Made by a program: the position numbers and the translations under genes
The notes under the pieces: model-generated
What the model was told of the DNA's origin: nothing
The model's database searches: none
What the model saw: the letters and a program-made list of their open reading frames with translations, nothing else
Shown: positions 32,057 to 42,815 of the stretch, piece by piece
How the letters are laid out: every line of letters starts with the position of its first letter
Position numbering within the stretch: position 1 is the first letter of the stretch
Origin: Stachybotrys elegans
Lineage: Eukaryota; Ascomycota; Sordariomycetes; Hypocreales; Stachybotryaceae
Reading direction: 5' to 3'
Assembly (NCBI GenBank): GCA_020746835.1
Contig: JAGPNK010000001.1
Location: 3,720,001-3,784,000 of the forward strand
Length of the DNA stretch: 64,000 bases

Positions 32057-33619
32057 TCAGATGGGCTCGCTGTCATTCCGGCCCCAGAGCTTGACCGTTC
32101 TGTCATGCCCACCGCTCACTATCCAGCGCCCGTCTCTGCTGTAGTCCACGCTGGCAACGGGGCCCGTATGCCCGCTCAGCGTCTGCACCAAGGTCCAGTC
32201 GTCGGCCGAGAAGACCTTGACCTGCTTATCGAAACCGCTCGATACGAGGAAAGTGCCCGACTTCTTGGGAATCTGCGCTCCCTTCTCGTCCACGCCTGGC
32301 GGAGTGCCGTCAATCGGCTCGTCCGTGCCCTTGAACCACCGCAAGTCCGATACAGCGCTCGTGTGCGCACCGATGCCTCCCGTCCTCTGTACTTTCCGCA
32401 CATCCCAGCATTTGATCCAGCCGTCGGCAGATCCCGACAGAACCCGGTGTCCATCTGCACTCCAGTCTAGGGCGTGGATCGGTTTGATGTGGCCATCCAA
32501 GTGGCCATCCAGTATCATGACCGTTCTTCCAGACCGTAGATCCCATATTCTGCCGATGCTGTCGAGTCCAGCGCTCGCAAGAAGAGACCCATCCGTGTTG
32601 AAGCTGACTGCGTACACGCCTCGCGAGTGTCCTTCCTGGAGTAGTACCTCTGCCGTAGTCTCGACATCCCACAGACGCCAGGAAGTATCTTCGGATGCAG
32701 AAGCCAGGTAGCGGCCTGAAGGGTGAAATTCCACGCGGCATACTCGCTGCGAATGTCCTTGGAGAGTCGACAGCGGCGTGTCTTGGTTTAGCGACCAGAG
32801 GTGGACGAGGCCTTCAGCACCACCAGAGGCCAGGTTTACAGCATCAGGCGAGATGTTATTCTCGGGGAGGGTAGCGCCAGGAAACCACGAAAGCCCGCTG
32901 ATCTTGTTGGTATGACCCCGGAGGCTCCTCTTCTCTGTCAGATCCGGCAAACCGACCAGTTTTACCTGGCCTCCCCAGTTACCGACGGCAACGAGCTCTC
33001 CATTGGGTGATATCCTCGTCATGCTGATGTGTCTCTCGCCCACGTTCTGACTGCCTTGAAGCTCGAAGGCCTGTAGACGCTCTTTGATATGCTTGCGGAA
33101 CTTGACGTGCGTGCGTAGAGGTATCGTCGATTCGAGCTTCTGGTAGGCGACCCTGCGCTTGGCCCGGGGAAGGGAAGATTCGGCAATCTGAATGCGGGCC
33201 TTGAGCAGCTCAGGCCCGCCCCGTGAATAGAATTCTTCCTCTTGCTCTTCCTCCTCCTGTGCGTCCTGCGCATCCTCCATCGTGATATCACCGCTCTCCA
33301 AGCCAGCCATTTCAGCCTGGATGGTCATGAGTTCTCGCAGGCGATCTCTTCGGTCGGCTGGGCCCTCACCGAATAGCGTGATGGGCTCACCCATCTCCCT
33401 CAGCTTGGCGCGAACGCGGGTGTCATCGGTAGGAACTGCGATGGTGGCGGCCAGACGCTTTCGATTGAACTGATTGAGGATGGCAGAGGCCTTCTCGGAA
33501 GAGACGCCAGTGCCATCCATTGGGATGTCGTAGTCATGGTCCTCTGGCAGGTCCTCCAAGGAGATGCCCTTGGGGGTCTCTGCATCCTCCACGTAGGCCT
33601 GCCGCGAAGGGTGAATCAT
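32057..33619 (-). CDS. PRP4: U4/U6 small nuclear ribonucleoprotein PRP4 (WD40)
   Basis: Single exon, 520 residues. The N-terminal half carries the PRP4-specific SFM motif: [20 protein letters not shown], then [20 protein letters not shown] and [10 protein letters not shown] (about 46-107). From about residue 195 there are seven WD40 repeats, recognisable by GH and WD pairs: [28 protein letters not shown] with [19 protein letters not shown] with GRIWDL, ILDGH with IKCWDV, and the last [14 protein letters not shown] with TVKLWG. Length and order match yeast and human PRP4 (PRPF4), which binds PRP3 on the U4/U6 duplex in the tri-snRNP. There is an acidic insert [15 protein letters not shown] at about 118-132. 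The gene is intronless. Nuclear. Confidence 0.95.
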   Translation of the reverse strand: MIHPSRQAYVEDAETPKGISLEDLPEDHDYDIPMDGTGVSSEKASAILNQFNRKRLAATIAVPTDDTRVRAKLREMGEPITLFGEGPADRRDRLRELMTIQAEMAGLESGDITMEDAQDAQEEEEQEEEFYSRGGPELLKARIQIAESSLPRAKRRVAYQKLESTIPLRTHVKFRKHIKERLQAFELQGSQNVGERHISMTRISPNGELVAVGNWGGQVKLVGLPDLTEKRSLRGHTNKISGLSWFPGATLPENNISPDAVNLASGGAEGLVHLWSLNQDTPLSTLQGHSQRVCRVEFHPSGRYLASASEDTSWRLWDVETTAEVLLQEGHSRGVYAVSFNTDGSLLASAGLDSIGRIWDLRSGRTVMILDGHLDGHIKPIHALDWSADGHRVLSGSADGWIKCWDVRKVQRTGGIGAHTSAVSDLRWFKGTDEPIDGTPPGVDEKGAQIPKKSGTFLVSSGFDKQVKVFSADDWTLVQTLSGHTGPVASVDYSRDGRWIVSGGHDRTVKLWGRNDSEPI

Positions 33620-35414
33620 GTTGAGCTTCGCGCCGCTAGGGCGATGGAGCTAGAAGGAAGCGAGTCTTAACCTTGGGGACGTCAGGGCAAGTTTGCGACT
33701 GAAGAAAAGGACGGGACGTCTATTTTGGCGGGACGTTGATGCGACACGTGCTGTTATGGTCGCGCCAAGGCAGTCAAGAAGAGAGCTTGAATTTTGCTGG
33801 AAACTGCCAGGCGGTGAGAGGTTTGGATACAGGTATGTATGTACCTTAGTAGTAGGCGGCAGCCAGGCTTTAGCCCCCGCCTATGGAACTCCAGGCGGCT
33901 CCAGTAGCTGAACCTTGGGCCCTGGCGATTGGCGATAACCAAGCACGATCTTTAGTGGATGACCTCACTAAAGAAAATCCTCACCCCACTATCCCCGGCC
34001 TGTGAGCCAGCCAGCTCCAGTTCTCTCAGTGCGGGTGTAGGGACCTGATGTGCTCCGCACCTAAGGCCATTCATTGCATCTCGGCTGGACCGATGCAACC
34101 CGACGCAGAAATGCAGCATTGTGTTGAAAATTAACTGGCCAGGTTTCATTTCCCAGGGTTTCATGGAAGCCAATCAATAACCCAAGCGAGACCACGCCTG
34201 GGGGTACGGATCAGAGATTGTTATTCCCATAGAGCTCTCAAACCAAGACAAGAAACCTTGCCAGCTGGAGCCACGCTTCCCTCCCGTGACCCTGGTGGTA
34301 TGGACAGCACATGAGCCGTACAAAGCTGTCACATGACGCCGACAGCCCGAGGAGCAACATGTGCTGACTTCCGTTAAAACCGGGAGGCGGGCTGATGTTA
34401 GACACGGCCACGAAACTGCCCAGGTGAGACTCGGAGGAATACCTGATCTGGCGCGGAACTGCTGGAAACAAGGCGAGTGCAAAAGACAAAAAAAAACAGG
34501 AAGAGGAGAAAAGAAAAAACCCCACGCTCAATCTGAATGAAGCAAGTCGCGGCCCACCGGCGTCGAGATGTCTTTGTTTGTGTATTTTCGCCCCGTTTTC
34601 TGCTTTATTGATGTGGCCATTCCTGTTGGCTCGCAAGGCTTGGGGCACTAACGGTAAGCCCTGACCGGTACACTGGCCCGTTTCTCAAGCGGCCCGGTCA
34701 GATGCCAGCTAATGGTAAGCTTATGACCTCTGTTAAACCCGAGTATGTTAGGCAGTGAATGGAACCAGCTTTTGGCCTCCTGGTCATTCATTCAGCCCCA
34801 TGTGCTTTACTTTTTACTCTCTGGGCATAAGGACTCCGTATTTTGTGTCAGGTTTCTCCGGGCCGTGCCCCTACTAAACTGGCCGAATGAGGTAGGTCTG
34901 AAGGACCTGGGTCCGTAAATCACCCTATAATTGGTCATTGTACTAGCATGGGGGCGCTAAAATCTTTTTAAAAAAGGCAACAGCATGGAAGGCGCTGAAG
35001 CACAACGCGGAAGGAATTTTGACCCAAGTCTTGAATTCCGCCCCAGAACTCTCTTGCCGTTGACCCTCCTCCCTTCTCTTACACACCTCCCTCTGGAGAC
35101 TTCACTCACCTACGATTCACGACCAACCTCCAACAGTCAAACGACGTTGCCCAATGCATTTTATTCAAAGCACTCCTCAGTTCCCACCTTGTTTCTTCAA
35201 GCACCAGATGCGTGCTTCTGGACACGGCTTTCTGTCCCTCCACGAGTCCCAGCAGCGTGCTGATCCCGAGCGCCGACGCGGCTCGCCCTGAAACCTGACC
35301 TCCCAACGACAACGTGCGTCGCGACTGCAGCCCCTGCAGGAGACGTAGCGACCACGAAAAAGCCCTCTTTTTAGACGACACAGACGACAGACCTCTTTAC
35401 CCTCCCCCGCCACC
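33620..35414. promoter_or_regulatory. Divergent promoter region of PRP4 and the S6K-like kinase, 1.8 kb
   Basis: No gene is seen. The last 400 bp (about 35020-35410) are C/T-rich and end with CCGCCACC directly before the kinase ATG, a good start context. An A-rich patch lies at about 34490-34520. Confidence 0.5.
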
Positions 35415-36956
35415 ATGATCGGTGCAGCCCCTGCCGCACGCACCACGGTTCGTGGCTTTCAGGCCACTCCGGTAGCCTCTGGCGACGAGGATTCCGACTA
35501 TGGTGTCGCCGACACTCCTCGGCTCTCTGCCCGCCGTGGCCGCCACCAAATTGACGACGTTGTCAGCGCAAACTGCAGTCCTATCCTGCGTGGGATCGCT
35601 TCCCCCAGCGTCTCGGGCATCGCCCAGCTCAGGAAGCAGATGGAGCCGCTCAGCCTCGACAGCACCTCTCGCTCGAGCTCAGTGACTCGCTTCGGAAGAA
35701 ACCTCTCCAAGGGTTGGGACACGCCTCTATCCTTGGGGAGCCGCTCTCAGAGTCGTGACGGCGTTCGTAGTGAGGACGGCAGCGAATGCTCCGAGGCTGG
35801 ATCCACGAGCTATGAAGTTAATCTTGAGCACGACTTTGTCAGCGAGAGCGTCCGGGGACGGTCCGGCTTCATGGAGCCGCTCGAGGGTGGTCTCAACCCG
35901 AACCGCAAGATGAGCTCCCAAGACTTTGAACAGCTTCGATGCCTCGGTAAGGGTACCTACGGAACCGTGCTTCTGGTGAAGCAGCGCGGCACAGGCAAGC
36001 TGTACGCCCAGAAGCAGTTCAAGAAGGCTTCGCTCGTCGTGCATAAGAAGCTTGTCGAGCAGACCAAGACGGAACGACAGATTTTGGAATCTGTCAATAG
36101 GCACCCCTTCGTTGTGAAGCTGTTTTACGCATTCCAGGACCAGGAGAAGCTGTACTTGATCCTCGAGTACGGCCAGGGAGGCGAGCTCTTCACCCACCTC
36201 AACACAGAAAAGATGTTCGCGGAGCCAGTCGCGGCCTTTTACCTGGCGGAGATGCTACTCGCCATCTCACACCTCCACAATGACCTTGGCGTCGTGTACC
36301 GCGATCTGAAGCCCGAAAACTGTCTGCTCGATGCCGATGGTCACCTGCTGCTTACGGACTTTGGGCTGTCCAAGGTGGCCGTGGATTCTTCCGATAGCTG
36401 TAATTCGATGCTCGGCACTGTTGAATACATGGCGCCAGAGGTGATCCAAGGCAAGAAATATGGCAGGGCGGTGGACTGGTGGTCCTTTGGTGCGCTGGCT
36501 TACGACTTGATGACGGGCAACCCGCCCTTCAGAGGAGGAAACAACGCCAAGATCCAGGAAAACATTGTCAAGCAAAAGCTGGTTCTGCCCTATTTCCTCA
36601 GCCCTGACGCCAAGGATCTGTTGACGCGTCTCCTGAGGAAGGACCCAAACAAGCGTCTGGGAGCGGTGATGCCCAAGGACTTGCACACCTTGAAGAAGCA
36701 CCGGTTTTTCCGCAGGATCGACTGGAAGAAGCTGGCGGCCCGCGAGCTCGAACCTCCCATCCAGCCAATGATTACGGACCCGGAGCTTGCCGAAAATTTT
36801 GCGCCCGAGTTTACAGAGCTGTCTCTCAGCCCCGTCATCTCTGCCAAGGACCCATGGCCAGCCAGCAACTCTAAGGACGACGTATTTGGCGGGTTCAGCT
36901 TTGTAGCTTCTTCAAGCCTCTTGGAGGGAAATGGATTCCCTATGGCGACGGCATAG
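35415..36956 (+). CDS. psk1: AGC-family protein kinase, S6K/Psk1-like
   Basis: Single exon, 513 residues. The N-terminal 170 residues are Ser/Arg-rich. The kinase domain runs from about 171 to 430: LGKGTYGTV (Gly-rich loop, from about 177), AQKQFKK (Lys), VYRDLKPEN (about 293), DFGLSK (315), and SMLGTVEYMAPE with a Ser at the PDK1-type T-loop site. The AGC C-terminal tail follows, with FAPEFTELSLSP (turn-motif region) and the hydrophobic motif FGGFSF, whose Ser is the TORC1-type site. The AGC tail and FxxFSF are those of p70 S6 kinase; fission yeast Psk1, a TORC1 substrate that phosphorylates ribosomal protein S6, is the closest match I recall. Substrate and regulation are inferred from that family. 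Confidence 0.88.
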   Translation: MIGAAPAARTTVRGFQATPVASGDEDSDYGVADTPRLSARRGRHQIDDVVSANCSPILRGIASPSVSGIAQLRKQMEPLSLDSTSRSSSVTRFGRNLSKGWDTPLSLGSRSQSRDGVRSEDGSECSEAGSTSYEVNLEHDFVSESVRGRSGFMEPLEGGLNPNRKMSSQDFEQLRCLGKGTYGTVLLVKQRGTGKLYAQKQFKKASLVVHKKLVEQTKTERQILESVNRHPFVVKLFYAFQDQEKLYLILEYGQGGELFTHLNTEKMFAEPVAAFYLAEMLLAISHLHNDLGVVYRDLKPENCLLDADGHLLLTDFGLSKVAVDSSDSCNSMLGTVEYMAPEVIQGKKYGRAVDWWSFGALAYDLMTGNPPFRGGNNAKIQENIVKQKLVLPYFLSPDAKDLLTRLLRKDPNKRLGAVMPKDLHTLKKHRFFRRIDWKKLAARELEPPIQPMITDPELAENFAPEFTELSLSPVISAKDPWPASNSKDDVFGGFSFVASSSLLEGNGFPMATA

Positions 36957-38194
36957 ACAGGCGATGCTTGTTAAACTTGGTGCTCTCTCGTTTTGTTATT
37001 GGAAAGAACGGGGCATGCCATATGGAGCAGAGTTCAGGCAAAGGAACCTGGGGGGGAGATGATAGACGGGGATAGAATCGGCATGAAGTGTTTTCTTGCG
37101 CACATCATTTAGAGGCGTCTTTGGCATAGGAATTACTGGACGGACGAATAGACCTTCCCAAGGCCGTTACGGCCGCTGTCAGCATTGGGAAGTTTTCAAG
37201 GAATGGACACTATTGATGAAGCGCCTAGTCGATGGTGTTATGAAGTAAATTAGATGAATATGTTCTAGAATTCTGCCCAGTGTCATGTCCGTGGACACTA
37301 GCCAGGCCCCTGTCACGGATCTCTAACCCCGAGAGGCAAGGCTAGTCTTTGAGGGCGAGGCTTGGTCTACAGGTTACGTATTGTGTACGCCGGTTGCCTT
37401 GGAGGTTTGGAGCCTGAGGTAAAGGAAGACAGGGGTGGAATTGGATTGTCGTTGTGCACCAGAAGATTGAGAGGGGAATCCATGTTGCGAATGTGCAAAT
37501 ATCCCACTCGGGCTGAGCCTGAGGATTTCCAGCTGAGCTGTGGCTGGCGTAGAGTCCACGTCACCATGGATTTGACACACCGTAAGAGGAAATGTGCAGT
37601 TGGGCGCTTCCAAGCGGGCGCCGGGGTGGTATTTACGGGTATGTAGATGAGAGATACGCAGCTAGAGCCATGGCAGTGGAGGGGAAGTGACGATGATTGT
37701 GATGATACTGATGATCACCAAGAATATGATTACATACATACGGAGAGAGTGTGTGTCATGACCATCTTCCCTACGGCTTCAAACTTTGGTATCGACGGCA
37801 CGGCGTTGACGCATAGAAGGCTCGGGACACGGCACTGAAGGCGCAAAGTGATGCTTGAAACTAATGAATGGTGGCTGCCACGAGCCTTTCTCTCCAAACC
37901 GTCGATGATAAGTCGATTAGCGGCTCAACACTGGAACGGCGCCCCCCCTACAATTATTAATTCTTGGACGCCAATTGGTCAGGATAATGCACAATAAGCT
38001 GAGAGTCATGATGGAGGCCAGTGACGAGTGCGACAAGGACTGCGCCTGTTGCGGAATGCAAAGTCGGCCGCCTTGGATTCTTTCTTTTTCTTTCCTTTGA
38101 CATACAAGGAAGAGAGATCGGCATGGGGGCTCCAGATATCTCCAAATACGCTTAAACACAGACGATCCGGATGGACCCAAGATTGGCCGCTGTA
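36957..38194. other. Intergenic, 1.2 kb, up to the transposon
   Basis: 3' flank of the kinase gene and the DNA left of the inserted element. No gene is recognised; short GAT-rich stretch at about 37690-37740. Confidence 0.4.
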
Positions 38195-38278
38195 CAATGT
38201 TACAGGCATAAGTAGGGGCACAGCTAACCCACCTATAGGGATCCCCTGTAAGGTATCTGCTACAGCGCATAGGCCACT
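38195..38278 (+). repeat. Left terminal inverted repeat of the Tc1/mariner element
   Basis: 84 bp, 81 identical to the reverse complement of the right repeat. The three differences are A here against G there; two of them are in TpA/TpG context. Confidence 0.95.
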
Positions 38279-38349
38279 GTAAGCCCACTATAAATTCTGC
38301 GCTAGCCCCCTTTTCAGAGCTCTGCAACTTGCACCTTTATTTTTCAGCA

Positions 38350-39456
38350 ATGTCTGATTTTTTTAACCTTAGTAAGCAGGAATTCAGGCAATTCAGGCCC
38401 AAATTTACACCGGAATTATCTTTCTTATCTATTCAAGACCCACATCACTTTTATCTATCACGTGATGACTGTCTTCGGGCATAGACCTTATATAATGCCA
38501 GCTATTCATTGTATCAAACTGCATAGCAGCTCGGATTTATATTAAAGCAGGTCCGAACAGCTGTATCTAGCCCCACTACACCTCGGAAGAGATTGGGCCG
38601 GCCTTCAATGCTTACATTAGCACAAGTGGAAGAGCTTATTGCCTTTGTTTGTAGGTCTATTGCCAGCCGCCACATGTCTTATCATTGGCTTCCTACGGCA
38701 CTCAGCTGGAACTGTTCCAAGTGGGCAATTCGCACTGCATTACACCAAGCCGGGTTTAAGCAATATGTGGCAACTTATAAGCCACCAATTACTGAAGCCA
38801 CACGCCAAAAGCAGCTAGAGTGGGCCCAGGCCCACTTAAATTGGACTGCAGACCAATGGGCTCGTATCTTTTGGACTAATGAGACATGGATAACCGGGGG
38901 GCGCTACAGGTGTGTGTGGGTTACACGCAGGTTACATGAGGCGCTAGACCCTTTTTGTATAGTTGAGCGCCACAAAAAGAACTGTGGCTGGATGTTTTGG
39001 GGTGGCTTTGCAGGGACCCATAAGGGCCCCGGTATTTTTTGGGAAAAAGACTGGGGCTCTATTACGTTAGCAAGCTATCGGGACTATATTATCCCGGTTA
39101 TTAATAGCTGGCTACAGCTTGAAACGGCTGCGGGCCGACCTTTTATCCTAATACAGGATAATGTATCCGGCTATATAGCACGTGACACAAGGGCTAACCT
39201 TGAAGAGCGGGGCATTGAGGTGGTCACGTGGCCATCTCATTCGCCGGATTTGAACCCTATTGAAAATGTGTGGAATTGGATGAAGGAATATTTAGCCGAG
39301 AATTTCCCGGAGCGGATGAAATATGATGCGCTCCGGGCTGCAGTCAAAGAGGCTTGGGAGGCGGTGCCAGAGAAAATTTTTGCTGATTTGCTAGCCGAAA
39401 TGCCGAAGCATTATCAGGCTGTTATCGATGCAAATGGAATGCATACGTTATATTAG
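38350..39456 (+). pseudogene. Tc1/mariner transposase (DDE superfamily, DD34E-like), inactivated
   Basis: The full frame starts at the ATG at 38350 (MSDFFNLSKQEF) and runs 368 codons to the stop at 39456, but has in-frame TAG at codons 45 (38482-38484) and 59 (38524-38526). Both stand where CAG (Gln) would fit the helix-turn-helix region (CLRA-stop-TLYNASYS and YQTA-stop-QLGF). After the PRKRLGRPS hinge the catalytic domain has FWTNETWITGG, where the first catalytic Asp is replaced by Asn (codon 177, AAT at 38878), QDNVSGY with the second Asp, and HSPDLNPIENVWNWMK with the Glu. Every lesion fits C-to-T change in CpA on one or other strand, as repeat-induced point mutation makes. A protein starting downstream of the stops could be made but would lack DNA binding and an active site. 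Confidence 0.93.
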
Positions 39457-39485
39457 GTAATCAGATAGCTTAGCGCGGAATTTAT

Positions 39486-39569
39486 AGTGGCCTATGCGCT
39501 GTAGCAGATACCTTACAGGGGACCCCTACAGGTGGGTCAGCTGTGCCCCTACTTATGCCTGTAACATTG
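39486..39569 (-). repeat. Right terminal inverted repeat of the Tc1/mariner element
   Basis: 84 bp, the inverted partner of 38195-38278. The left arm is followed internally by an extra block of about 9 bp (GTAAGCCC-like) that the right arm lacks. Confidence 0.95.
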
Positions 39570-40950
39570 TACATGTTACATGTACATATAGAGCGGGAAG
39601 GAAAGGGGGGGGGGGAGGACGGTGGGAAAGGTCTCAGCCACGCAGCGTCATCAAAGGAAAGAAGGCAAGGGGACGTTCTGCTCCGCCTGCTAGGATCGAG
39701 GTGTCTGTCCTGTTGCCAGCAGCTTTGCAGCTCTCACAGAGAGAGAGAGGGAAGGCGGCCGCCGCTTGGACCAAACAAGAAAAGGCACATCTCAGAGTGA
39801 CGTGCCAAGACAAGGCACATGCCGTTGCCCATGCCCGTCGGGGGTTTAGCAGCGTAATAAAAATAAAAAACCAGGGAGAGAGAAAAAAAAAAAAGGAGAG
39901 CTACTGTAAGCTAAGCTCCTGGGTCAGTATATGGGATGAAAGAGCTCTTTCCTTCTTGGAGGAGGAAGGAGTGAGCTGGTGATGGCGTCCTTCCCATGAC
40001 AGGTACTACCTGCACCAAGCGAGGCAAGTACCCGTGCAACACCAGTTACAATGTTAGGCTCATGACGACTTCATCCACTTCCCCAGCTACACGTCCGGCT
40101 ATACTTCCAAGGAAGTCCGTAGGCCTATGCCTGATCATTCTCTTGTCAAGTGGGATCCCGACTTTACCTCCCGCGGAATACCCCAGCGTGCTTCCCCGGC
40201 AGAGCGGAAGGCCCCATGGCCCCCATGCTTTGGATACATCCCAGAGCTTCGGTACCCTTACTGCTTCAGACAGTGTGCAAGGCGGCACTGGTTCGACAGG
40301 GAGACGCTGGTGACACTGACGGGGTGGCAGTGCTGGTATGCTGCCCAACCGGCGTCCACATTATACGCGCGTCCACGGGCGAGCGAGCGGTCGATGCCAC
40401 GCACCCTCCCAAGCTTACACACACCATCCCTACCCAAGCATACTTGCCTTATCGCAGGTACACGAGATGTTTCGTTTCCCGCTCGTCTCCCGCCCCTCGA
40501 GCTAGCGTAACGCCAACGCCATCCCATCCCCCATGTCCCTAGCCTTGCCTTGCCTTTGCCCAGGTGTATTACACATTCAACGAGCAGAGGATCGTCGCCA
40601 AGTATCAAGAACCTATCACAAGTACCGGGGTGGTCATCAAACGTGCCTCCTCTTGGCTTCTTCCTGTTGGTCTCTGAAGCAAAGCTACCATGCACCGGGG
40701 CTTGGCACCCTTTCACGCCTTTAACCCCTCCAGGCATCTTATTAGTCCGATGGCCAGGCGAGGCTCTGTCTGACCTGTATGTTTAAAGAGTCCAGACCCG
40801 GCACCCTCTTCTGGTCTTCTGTCATACCACAGTACCTCCTCTTCAATCAACATAGCATTCGCCAGTTTCCTCAGCCTATCTTGGAGACCACCCATTGTTT
40901 CCTCACCAACGACTCTGGGCGTTCATCAGTAACATTGATAACCAAGCACC
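39570..40950. other. Intergenic, 1.4 kb, right of the transposon
   Basis: Contains a G run at about 39606-39616, an A-rich stretch at about 39855-39895, and a C/T-rich end before the ATG at 40951. Immediately next to the transposon is a small palindromic stretch (TACATGTTACATGTACAT). No gene is supported. Confidence 0.45.
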
Positions 40951-42302
40951 ATGAAGTTCTCTTCCAGATTGGCGCTGGGGAGTGCCTCCGCCCTATGTAA
41001 GTCATTGTCTGACCCAAACTCATCATCATCTGACCTGTACATGTAGATGCGGCCGGCACGACTTCTGCACTCGTCTCTCACTGCGTCGGTGGCGGCAGCG
41101 TCTGTTACCAATGGGGCGTCCCTCAGGTTGCGAGCCAGTCCGGGTCCGGCAACGTCTACTTCCAGCTCTCAGCCCCCGACTCCATGAGATGGGCTGGCCT
41201 CGGTATAGGACAGGGAATGGTCGGAGCCGAGGTCTTCATCATCTACCAAGATGGAAATAACAACGTCACCCTGAGCCCTCGTCAGTCGCCCCGGGAAGCC
41301 GAACCCATCTATGAACAGAGGGACGTGGAGCTTCTCGAGGGTTCCGGCATCGTCAATGGCCGCATGGTGGCCAATGTCAGGTGCGGTGACTGCAGCCGCC
41401 TGGATCTGTCGGGCTCCAATGACTGGATCGCCGCCTGGCAATCCGGCAGCGCTGTTGATTCCACTGATCCAGACGCACGCCTCACTGAACACGATGGCCA
41501 CGCCCAGTTCTCCGTCAACATGGCGCAGGCGCGCATCAACTCCGATCTAAACCCATTCGCCGGTTCTGGTGCCGTGAATGACAATGGTGATGGCGATAGC
41601 AATGGCAATGGAAATGGCAATGGCAATGGCAATGGCAATGGAAACAGCGATTCTGGATCCAGCGGCGGTGTTACCGAATCTGCTCCTACCAACACCAATA
41701 CCATCTTGCTGGCCCACGGCATCGTCATGTCCATTGTCTTTGTGATTGGGTATCCAGTTGGAGCCATGCTGATGCCCTTGATTGGCCGATGGCTCATTCA
41801 TGCCGGCTGGCAGTTTCTCGTCTTCTTGGCCATGTGGGCTGCCTTTGGCTTGGGATACATCGTAGCCCAGCGGGACAATGAGGTAAGCAGCACTTCTCTC
41901 AGGGCCTCGCCATCTTCGCCTTGCGCTGACACACGATTATAGTTCTTCACTCAGACGCACACCAGACTCGGCGTCTTCGTCGTGGCTCTCCTCGGCATTC
42001 AGCCGATCTTGGGCTGGCTGCACCACGTGCACTACCAGAAGCACCAGGGCCGAGGCATCGTCAGCTACGTGCACATCTGGTACGGTCGCATTCTCATCGT
42101 CCTCGGTATCGTCAACGGCGGCTTAGGTCTTGACCTGTCTGGTGCCAGCCGCAGCTACAAGATTGCTTACGGCGTTGTTGCTGGTGTCCTTGGTCTCAGC
42201 TGGCTGCTTGTCATAGGCTTCCGCGCCTTCCACAAGCGCCGCGCCTCATCTGTGAGGTCCCCGGTGCGCAAGCCGAGCGAGGCACAGGTCGAGATGTCCT
42301 AG
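40951..42302 (+). CDS. Secreted-face DOMON (CDH-type cytochrome) plus cytochrome b561 membrane protein
   Basis: Three exons, 40951-40996, 41047-41882 and 41943-42302; 413 residues. A signal peptide (MKFSSRLALGSASALYAAG) is completed by the first splice. Next is a DOMON domain like the cytochrome of cellobiose dehydrogenase (about 30-195), with WAGLGIGQGMVGAEVFIIYQ holding the likely Met haem ligand. A Gly/Asn-rich linker follows, then a b561 module of five or six helices (from about 240) with His in LLAHGIVMS, WLIHAGW, HTRLGV and YVHIWYGR as candidate haem ligands. Such proteins are thought to pass electrons across the plasma membrane. The cytosolic tail is basic and Ser-rich. Electron donor and acceptor are unknown. 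The linker repeat is listed separately. Confidence 0.9.
41590..41645 (+). repeat. Hexanucleotide coding repeat (AATGGC)n, Asn-Gly linker
   Basis: Near-perfect tandem copies of AATGGC encode alternating Asn-Gly in the linker between the DOMON and b561 parts. The unit is a multiple of three, so copy-number change keeps the frame. Confidence 0.9.
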
Positions 42303-42815
42303 GCGGAGGAGGATAAAGAAGGAATATTTCCAGATGTGGTTGGACCGTGGGAAGAAAGTAGGCGTCGGAGGAAGGGGGCACGTGAGATACTTAACAGTGT
42401 GATACTTTAGCGATTAGGATACCTGTCTACTTATACGAGTTTGAAACAAATTACACTATTATTCTTTTGTGGTCGGCTTCTTGGTCTGATAATGCTGACA
42501 CGTTGTACCTACCTACTTAGCATACATATGTGTATGTATGTAGGCAAGGGAGTGGTTACCTGCCTATCAGGATTCAGTGTGAGGGGTAACATGCAACCAG
42601 CTTACTCTGGACCTCACTGCCTGCTGTCCCACATTAGAGGCTCTTTCTATAAGCCAAGAACATGCATGTTCATGTTGATTGCCATTTTTGAATAGGGCTT
42701 GTTCCCGGACCTTCCTACTTACCTTCCTTTTGAAAAACTCTCATTTTCATCTCGCAAACTTGAGCACGTATACACAGGAACCTCACGTCAAAGCCTACAA
42801 CTCTGGTAGTCCCTC

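Larger units (their letters stand above)
38195..39569 (+). mobile_element. Degenerate Tc1/mariner-family DNA transposon, 1375 bp
   Basis: Bounded by 84-bp terminal inverted repeats that begin CAATGTTACAGG and end CCTGTAACATTG, and flanked on both sides by TA (38193-38194 and 39570-39571), the target-site duplication of Tc1/mariner elements. Between the repeats lies one transposase frame in plus orientation. The arms differ at three positions, all G in the right arm (read inward) and A in the left, and the transposase has nonsense and active-site changes, so the copy is almost surely immobile. Base composition is more AT-rich than the flanking genes. Confidence 0.95.

Noticed and set aside
39996..40542. 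Overlapping plus-strand frames of 105-130 codons upstream of the DOMON gene
   Set aside because: Three frames are open at once in GC-rich DNA without conserved motifs; treated as promoter.
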